DNA of 11,774 nt from DATKKX01 sp035542775 (GTDB lineage: Bacteria > Planctomycetota > Phycisphaerae > UBA1845 > UTPLA1): NCBI GenBank assembly GCA_035542775.1, contig DATKKX010000406.1, positions 1-11,774 on the forward strand, written 5' to 3'. The notes beneath the pieces are model-generated. The model saw nothing but the letters and a program-made list of their open reading frames with translations. It did no database searches and had not been told where the DNA came from. A program made the translations under genes and the position numbers. This document shows, in pieces, positions 6,928 to 11,774 of the stretch. The stretch's first letter is position 1, and each line of letters opens with the position of its first letter.

Positions 6928-6959
6928 GCTTCGGTCTGAGCCGCATGAGCAGCCGAAGC
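6928..6959 (+). other. Inverted repeat just before the anti-sigma ribosome binding site
   Basis: GCTTCGG (6928-6934) and CCGAAGC (6953-6959) are exact reverse complements, extendable by a U-G pair on each side in RNA. The 3' arm ends one base before the Shine-Dalgarno GGAG (6961-6964) of the anti-sigma gene. No T-run follows, so it is not a terminator; it could tune translation of the anti-sigma factor relative to the sigma factor. Confidence 0.3.
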
Positions 6960-6972
6960 GGGAGTTGATGTC

Positions 6973-7632
6973 ATGGTAATGACATGTCGTCATGTTCAGC
7001 AGCTTCGAGATTCCTATCTCGACGGAGAGCTCTCGTCGAGCCTTTCGGCGGAAGTTCACGCCCACCTGCTGCAATGCCCGGAATGCCAGCAGAAGGTGGA
7101 GATGATTCGCGTCGCCGGCCACGTGATCGCCACTGATTGCTCCGAACCGCCCCTCAGGCCCGATTTCGCCCAGCGCGTGGTCGCGTGCCTGCCGAGCGTG
7201 GGCTTTGGCAAACCTGCCGGCCTGATGACCCGACGAGTCAGGCGCCAGTACTTCTGGCGCAGAGCTTTCGGCGCCAGCCTCCCCGCCGCCGCGGCCGTGC
7301 TCTTCTTCTGTGTTCTGGTCTGGCCTACCGCCGAGAGAAGTTCGCGCCCCACACTGGTCAAGGCGAAAGTCGTGGAAGCCGTCGGCGCCAGCAGCGTTGT
7401 TGAACCGACCCTGGGCGCGCTCGAGGGCACCAGGCAGGCCGCCGACAGCGTCAATCGCGTCTTCCAGATGGGGATGGACGAGGCCCAGCGAAACGTCCGT
7501 CGTGGTCTCGAACAGTTCAAGACGCCCGCGATGTCTTTCGTGGACATTATGATGGAGCCGTTCAACGGGCTCCTGGACACCGGCCACCGTGCTCCGGCGC
7601 AGGGCGACACGGATGGAATAGTGCGGTTCTGA
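6973..7632 (+). CDS. Membrane-anchored zinc-finger (zf-HC2) anti-sigma factor
   Basis: This 219-residue protein is the likely inhibitor of the ECF sigma factor encoded just upstream. The N-terminal cytoplasmic part is a zf-HC2 anti-sigma domain: CRHVQQLRDSYLDGELS, then H31-x3-C35-x2-C38 in the segment HLLQCPECQQ, the classic zinc-binding pattern. A single hydrophobic segment, ASLPAAAAVLFFCVLVW, at about residues 100-116 follows a basic stretch (RRVRRQYFWRR), placing the last ~100 residues outside the membrane. That outer part has no recognised sensor domain; it contains a likely helical stretch (EGTRQAADSVNRVFQMGMDEAQRNVRRGLEQF). ATG 6973 is chosen because GGAG lies eight bases upstream; ATG 6979 is too far. 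Release probably requires proteolysis or a zinc/redox change, as in related systems, but no protease for this step is identified here. Confidence 0.9.
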   Translation: MVMTCRHVQQLRDSYLDGELSSSLSAEVHAHLLQCPECQQKVEMIRVAGHVIATDCSEPPLRPDFAQRVVACLPSVGFGKPAGLMTRRVRRQYFWRRAFGASLPAAAAVLFFCVLVWPTAERSSRPTLVKAKVVEAVGASSVVEPTLGALEGTRQAADSVNRVFQMGMDEAQRNVRRGLEQFKTPAMSFVDIMMEPFNGLLDTGHRAPAQGDTDGIVRF

Positions 7633-7722
7633 TCGCCGTTGGCGGACCTTTGCGGATGGATCTCGAGGGTTCTTCAATCGCCGGGTCATGTGCCGATTTG
7701 ATCCCAATCCAGGATGAAATGA

Positions 7723-9813
7723 ATGAGACCGAGGTATCGGTATAGTGCCATTGCCATGGCGGTTGTCCTGGCCTGCGCGCTCGCGGCCATGGCCGAGCCG
7801 ACGCCGTCCCCTTCGGACGAGACGTCCGACTGGCTCAAGTTCGTTCCGGGCGATGCCCACTTCTATGTCGAGCTCCGCGATCTCGCGTCGATTCGCCGCC
7901 AATTTCAACGCCTCGGCATTTGGACGACCGTCCGTGACCTGACGGAGCGGACTGGTTCCGGCGCCACCACTCAGCCCTGGCAGCGAACCACCGAGGAATA
8001 TCTGCACCTCAGCTCTGAAACGGCCATTCACTTCTTCCTCGGCCGAAGAACCGCGCTGATCGCGACCGAATCGGGCCAATGGCAAAACGGCGTCATCCTC
8101 GCCGAACTGCTCAAAGGCTCGGATCTGCGCCCATGGCTGCGGCGCTGGCGCGCCAATTCGCTGACCGACGAAGGTCCGGTGCACCGCTACGAGTTGCCCG
8201 GAGGCATCCTCCTCGCGGTCGCGGACCGCACGCTGGCGTTCGGACCGGCCGGCGATCCCGAAGGCCTCTGGGGTCGAACCGTCCTTCTCCTGGCGGGCCG
8301 ACGCGGGCCGACGCTGGCGGGGCGCTCCGAATTCGCCGCACTGCGATCGAGACTGTCCGCCAGCTACCCGGTGGTGCTCTACGTGGTGTGGCCGGAGCAC
8401 GATCCGACGGCGATTCAGGGCTGCACCCGGCTGTTGGCCGGCGCCTCCGTCACTGAATCGGGCATCACCTGCGAGCTTCGCGGGCAGCGTGCCGCCCATG
8501 AAGAAGCGGAACCGCCGCTGAACGTATCGGTGCTCAGAATGCTGCCGGCCTCCACAGTGGCCGTGCGGGCAGGCTCGTTTGATTTTGACCAGCTCACGGA
8601 TGGTGCCCAGGGCAAGGTCAGTCCCAAGGACAAGACGCTGCTCACTCTCTTCCTGCAGGGCTCCTTCGAGGACGAGAAGAGCTCCGACGAGACGATTGCG
8701 GACCTGGGGCCGGGGTGCGTCGTCGTGCTGGGACAAGATCGGCCCAAGGAAACACCCGGCTTTGACATGCCGGCCGTCACCGCCATCTGCCAGACCCGCG
8801 GCGGGGCGATCTATGTGCAACGGCTCGACCGCACGATCCAGTTTCTCGCGCGGTTGCTGGCCCGCCTGACGCTGCCGCCGGAGAAGACCACCGAACCGAT
8901 CAGCGTCGAGGTCACCGAGTGCGAGGGGGTCCCTCTGCACCACCTCCGGATCGGCCCCATCCTGTCGGCGCGAGCCGGTCTGACCTTCCTCGATGGGGTC
9001 GATGTGTGCTGGGCCCTCCTGGACGAACGCTTGGTGCTATCCTCTTCGCTCGCGCAAGCCGAGGAAATCGTCCGCGCAGCCCGCGGCAAGGCGACCACCC
9101 TCGCTGACAGCTCCGACGTGAAAGAACTGCTGCCGGCCGCGGACGAGAGCAGCCAGGTCGTTGAGTGGTGGTTCGCCCGGGGCAGCGTCGTCGCCGACAT
9201 GGTCTCCACCTGGCTCGCCTATCTGGAGCGGAAGCAGCCGGAAGCGATGCGGCCGGAATGGTGGCAGGAGTGGGCTTCCGAGCGGCTGGTCCGCCGAACG
9301 CCTCTGGGAATCGGCCTTGCGACCGACCCGAACGATCCGCACCGCGCCGTGGTCAAGGAAGTGGCCGGAAGATCGTTGGCCATGCGCTTCCTGAAGGTGG
9401 GGGACATCGTCGTGGGAGCGGCGGGTTCGCCGTTGACCACCAGCCAGCCGGCGCAGGAGGTGGCCGATCGCTACGCCGATCGAGGCGATGCCCGGGTGTT
9501 TCCAATGCAGATCATACGCGGCGGCCGAACGATGGCTCTGAGAATCCCCGTCCCCCCCACACAGGAGCTCGACCTCCAGGGATTCGACCCCGTCCGATCG
9601 TTGAAGCAACTCATGACCTTGTCCAGCCACGCCCGCACGGCCACGGTCTGGCGGTACGCCATCGCCCCTGATCGATTCGATGCCCGCATTCAGATTCACT
9701 GGGAACCGGTGAAAACGCCGACTTCTCAGCCGGCCCCGAAGTCGCCGGTGCCCTCGACGAAGCGGCGCCCCCCAGGCCAGCTCAGCCTGCCAACGACGGC
9801 TCCGCATCGATAG
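7723..9813 (+). CDS. Secreted DUF3352-like protein with C-terminal PDZ-like domain
   Basis: This 696-residue protein starts at ATG 7723 with AGGA eight bases upstream. A signal peptide is clear: RPRYR, then a hydrophobic core, then AMA at 22-24 before E25, so it should be exported. The first ~500 residues resemble DUF3352 proteins, whose hallmark is an opening such as DWLKFVPGDAHFYVELRDLASIRRQFQRLGI, and repeated segments describing a large beta/alpha domain of unknown function. Residues about 525-612 look like a divergent PDZ domain: RRTPLGIGLATDPNDPHRAVVKEV, a hydrophobic LKVGDIVVGAAGSPL core, and IIRGGRTMALRIPV. PDZ domains often bind C-terminal peptides; none of the catalytic HDS residues of HtrA proteases was seen. 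The C-terminus is Pro/Thr/Ser-rich. It follows the anti-sigma gene by 90 bases with no terminator, so it may be part of the ECF unit as a sensor or target. Confidence 0.75.
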   Translation: MRPRYRYSAIAMAVVLACALAAMAEPTPSPSDETSDWLKFVPGDAHFYVELRDLASIRRQFQRLGIWTTVRDLTERTGSGATTQPWQRTTEEYLHLSSETAIHFFLGRRTALIATESGQWQNGVILAELLKGSDLRPWLRRWRANSLTDEGPVHRYELPGGILLAVADRTLAFGPAGDPEGLWGRTVLLLAGRRGPTLAGRSEFAALRSRLSASYPVVLYVVWPEHDPTAIQGCTRLLAGASVTESGITCELRGQRAAHEEAEPPLNVSVLRMLPASTVAVRAGSFDFDQLTDGAQGKVSPKDKTLLTLFLQGSFEDEKSSDETIADLGPGCVVVLGQDRPKETPGFDMPAVTAICQTRGGAIYVQRLDRTIQFLARLLARLTLPPEKTTEPISVEVTECEGVPLHHLRIGPILSARAGLTFLDGVDVCWALLDERLVLSSSLAQAEEIVRAARGKATTLADSSDVKELLPAADESSQVVEWWFARGSVVADMVSTWLAYLERKQPEAMRPEWWQEWASERLVRRTPLGIGLATDPNDPHRAVVKEVAGRSLAMRFLKVGDIVVGAAGSPLTTSQPAQEVADRYADRGDARVFPMQIIRGGRTMALRIPVPPTQELDLQGFDPVRSLKQLMTLSSHARTATVWRYAIAPDRFDARIQIHWEPVKTPTSQPAPKSPVPSTKRRPPGQLSLPTTAPHR

Positions 9814-9923
9814 AGCATCCAAGAAGAGACAACGGTCCGGCCGGCAACCGGCATGCGCAAGCGCCCCGCCATCAAACCGTCCCCTCGGCGCCACGGCCCC
9901 CGCGCTTTCCGCGCCGGCGCCGT

Positions 9924-9953
9924 TTGCCTTGCCCCGCTGGCCACCTGTAGCAT
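9924..9953 (+). promoter_or_regulatory. Candidate promoter for the M49 peptidase gene
   Basis: TTGCCT (9924-9929) and TAGCAT (9948-9953) are 18 bases apart, each matching 4 of 6 consensus bases. A start near 9960 would leave a leader of about 20 bases with the AGGAGG at 9967-9972. If real, the peptidase gene can be expressed separately from the ECF unit. Confidence 0.3.
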
Positions 9954-9979
9954 AGGCGACAGCTTTAGGAGGCATGCCC

Positions 9980-11656
9980 GTGAGGTACCCATACGCCTTG
10001 CATCGCTTGCTCGCCACCAGTATCGGTTCGATCATGCTGCTCCAGACCGGCCTCGGCTGCGCCGCCAAAGGAGGCGCACCGCAACTCAGCATGGCCGATC
10101 GCGTCAGGCAGTATGCCACGGTTACCTTGACCAGCGACCTCAGAGGAGTCACGCCCAGCGAACGCCGCATGATCCCGCTGCTCATCGAAGCCTCCGAGCA
10201 GATGGACCAGCTCTTCTGGCTGGAAAGCTACGGGGACAAAGCGGAGCTTCTCCGCTGGATCTCCAACGCCGACACCCGCCGGTTCGTCGAGATCAACTGC
10301 GGCCCATGGGATCGCCTCAACGAGAACAAGCCCTTCCTGCCGGGCATCGGTCCCAAACCCGATGGCGCCAACTTCTACCCGCACGACATGACCAAGCGGG
10401 AATTCGAGGACCACATCGCCCAGAATCCCGCCGACGAGAAGGCCTTCAAGAACGAGTACACCGTCATCCGCCGTGACAAGACCGGCCGGCTCATCGCCAT
10501 CCCCTATCATGAAGCCTTCGCCGCCCAGACCCAAACCGCCGCCGCCAAGCTGCGCGAGGCCGCCGCCCTCGCCGACGACCCGGCCATGAAGACCTATCTC
10601 AATCTCCGCGCCGAGGCCCTGCTCACCGACAACTACCGCGACAGCGACCTTGCCTGGCTCGACGTCAAGAACAACAACATCGACTGCACCATCGGGCCCA
10701 TCGAGCACTACGAGGACGGGCTCTTCGGCTACAAGACCTCCCACGGCGCCGGCGTCATGATCAAGGACCGCCAGTGGAGCCAGCGCCTGGACCGCTACAC
10801 CGCCCTCCTGCCCGGCCTCCAGCGCGGCCTGCCGGTGCCGGACGCGTACAAGACGGAGACGCCCGGCAACGCCTCCGACCTCGGGGCCTACGACGCCGTC
10901 TTCTGCGCCGGGGACAACAACGCCGGCCCGAAAGGCATTGCCGTCAATCTGCCCAACGATGAAACCATCCAGCTCACCAAGGGCGCCCGGCGGATGCAGT
11001 TCAAGAACATCATCCGGGCCAAGTTCGAGAACATCCTGTCACCCATAGCCGACAAGATGATCTCCCCCGATCAGCGCCAGCACGTCACCTTCGACGCCTT
11101 CTTCGAGGACGTCATGTTCCACGAGGTGGCCCACGGCCTGGGCATCAAGAACACCGTGAACGGCAAGGGGCCCGTCCGCGTAGCCCTGCGCGAGCAATTC
11201 GCGGCCCTGGAGGAATCCAAGGCGGACATGGTCGGCCTGCACATGATCGCCGAGCTGCGGCGCCAGGGGCAGCTCACCGACGGCGAGCTGCTCGACAACT
11301 ACGTCACCTACCTGGCTGACACCTCGCGCCTGGTCCGCTTCGGCGCGACCGACGCCTATGGCCAGACCACCGCGATGGTCTTCAACTTCCTCAAGGAGCG
11401 CGGCGCGTTCACCCGCGACGCCAAGAGCGGCACCTACCGCGTCGACCTCGACAAGGCACCCGCGGCTGTCGACGCCCTCGTCGCGAAGCTCATCACCCTC
11501 CAGGGTGACGGCGACTATGAAGGAACCAAGTCCTTCATGGCCAAAATGGGCAAGCTCGACAAGCAACTGGACGCCGATCTCGAACGCATCCGCAAGGCCG
11601 ACATCCCCGTCGACCTGGTCTTCGAGCAAGGCACGTCCGTGCTCTTCCCCAAGTAA
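9980..11656 (+). CDS. Putative M49-family (dipeptidyl peptidase III-like) zinc peptidase, predicted lipoprotein
   Basis: The start is GTG 9980, not ATG 9974: the strong AGGAGG (9967-9972) is seven bases from the GTG but one base from the ATG. The product is 558 residues. The N-terminus (RYPYALHRLLATSIGSIMLLQTGLGCAA) is a signal peptide with a Cys at 27; GLGC is an imperfect lipobox, so lipoprotein anchoring is likely but not certain. The catalytic core shows HEVAHGLG (H381, E382, H385) and 25 residues later EESKAD (E411, E412, D416), the paired zinc motifs expected of M49. The zinc motif is the five-residue HExxH rather than the classic HExxGH; to my knowledge a pentapeptide variant (HEISH) is described for the Caldithrix abyssi enzyme. 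M49 peptidases release dipeptides from short peptides. Codons are strikingly C- or G-ending compared with neighbours. A 39-bp repeat array begins three bases after its stop. Confidence 0.8.
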   Translation: MRYPYALHRLLATSIGSIMLLQTGLGCAAKGGAPQLSMADRVRQYATVTLTSDLRGVTPSERRMIPLLIEASEQMDQLFWLESYGDKAELLRWISNADTRRFVEINCGPWDRLNENKPFLPGIGPKPDGANFYPHDMTKREFEDHIAQNPADEKAFKNEYTVIRRDKTGRLIAIPYHEAFAAQTQTAAAKLREAAALADDPAMKTYLNLRAEALLTDNYRDSDLAWLDVKNNNIDCTIGPIEHYEDGLFGYKTSHGAGVMIKDRQWSQRLDRYTALLPGLQRGLPVPDAYKTETPGNASDLGAYDAVFCAGDNNAGPKGIAVNLPNDETIQLTKGARRMQFKNIIRAKFENILSPIADKMISPDQRQHVTFDAFFEDVMFHEVAHGLGIKNTVNGKGPVRVALREQFAALEESKADMVGLHMIAELRRQGQLTDGELLDNYVTYLADTSRLVRFGATDAYGQTTAMVFNFLKERGAFTRDAKSGTYRVDLDKAPAAVDALVAKLITLQGDGDYEGTKSFMAKMGKLDKQLDADLERIRKADIPVDLVFEQGTSVLFPK

Positions 11657-11659
11657 AGT

Positions 11660-11774
11660 CGCCGGTGCGAGAATCCGCTGGTGCGAGAATCCTTTCTCCG
11701 CTGGTGCGAGAATCCGCTGGTGCGAGAATCCTTTCTCCGCCGGTGCGAGAATCCGCTGGTGCGAGAATCCTTTC
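11660..11774. repeat. 39-bp compound tandem repeat array, truncated by the window edge
   Basis: Three copies start at 11660, 11699 and 11738; the last lacks only its final two bases because the window ends. Each copy is two 16-bp subunits (consensus CGCTGGTGCGAGAATC) plus a 7-bp CTTTCTC. The only variation is C or T at base 4 of the first subunit: C in copies 1 and 3, T in copy 2, hinting at a 78-bp higher-order period. GAGAA and TTCTC flank TCCT in every copy, giving a small hairpin (11685-11698, 11724-11737). The unit is 13 codons long and stop-free in all six frames. There are no unique spacers, so it is not a CRISPR array. Confidence 0.95.

Noticed and set aside
6736..8943. Long 735-codon open frame on the minus strand
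   Set aside because: It lies antisense to the sigma, anti-sigma and DUF3352-like genes, which have signal peptides, domains and ribosome binding sites; its translation is low in recognisable structure and is a GC-rich shadow frame.
9965..10744. 259-codon Gly/Val-rich open frame on the minus strand
   Set aside because: The biased Gly/Val composition is the reverse complement of the Ala/Asp/Asn-rich peptidase gene; a shadow.
11660..11774. CRISPR array
   Set aside because: The units are contiguous and identical without unique spacers, and no cas gene is visible.

Overview
The window is about 11.8 kb of GC-rich bacterial DNA. It carries eight complete protein genes and one gene cut by the left edge. 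The mix best fits a flagellated member of the Planctomycetota: a flagellin with planctomycete-like ends, a secreted DUF3352-like protein, a secreted M49-type peptidase, an ECF sigma factor with a zinc-finger anti-sigma factor, and long gaps between genes. This lineage is an inference from gene content; there is no rRNA or other marker here.

Layout, left to right. (a) 1-551 (+) is the 3' part of a CMP-sugar synthetase (NeuA/PseF-like cytidylyltransferase). (b) 839-1717 (+) is a stand-alone HDOD protein. (c) 1908-3071 (+) is a TIM-barrel, glycoside-hydrolase-like protein; a strong Shine-Dalgarno places its start at a GTG. (d) 3193-4584 (-) is flagellin, with a clear rho-independent terminator at 3110-3152 and a roughly 300-base non-coding upstream region. 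(e) 4886-5620 (-) is an unrecognised single-pass membrane protein lying 58 bases downstream of smpB (5679-6158, -), probably co-transcribed with it. (f) Divergent from smpB is a + strand run: ECF sigma factor (6249-6890), zinc-finger anti-sigma factor (6973-7632), a secreted DUF3352/PDZ-like protein (7723-9813) and a putative M49 peptidase lipoprotein (9980-11656). (g) Three bases after the last stop codon a 39-bp tandem repeat array begins (11660) and runs off the right edge.

How they may work together. The left half has a motility and surface-sugar flavour: a nonulosonic-acid activating enzyme, a HDOD signalling protein and flagellin. In other bacteria CMP-activated nonulosonic acids feed flagellin glycosylation; the link here is by proximity only. 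The right half looks like an envelope-sensing unit: an ECF sigma factor, its membrane-anchored anti-sigma factor, and one or two exported proteins that could be sensors or targets. The smpB/ECF divergent region has -10-like elements so close to both start codons that both mRNAs may be leaderless or nearly so.

I saw no tRNA, rRNA, CRISPR array, transposase or phage gene. The features least explained by known families are the terminal repeat array, the 244-residue membrane protein and the Cys-motif TIM-barrel protein.
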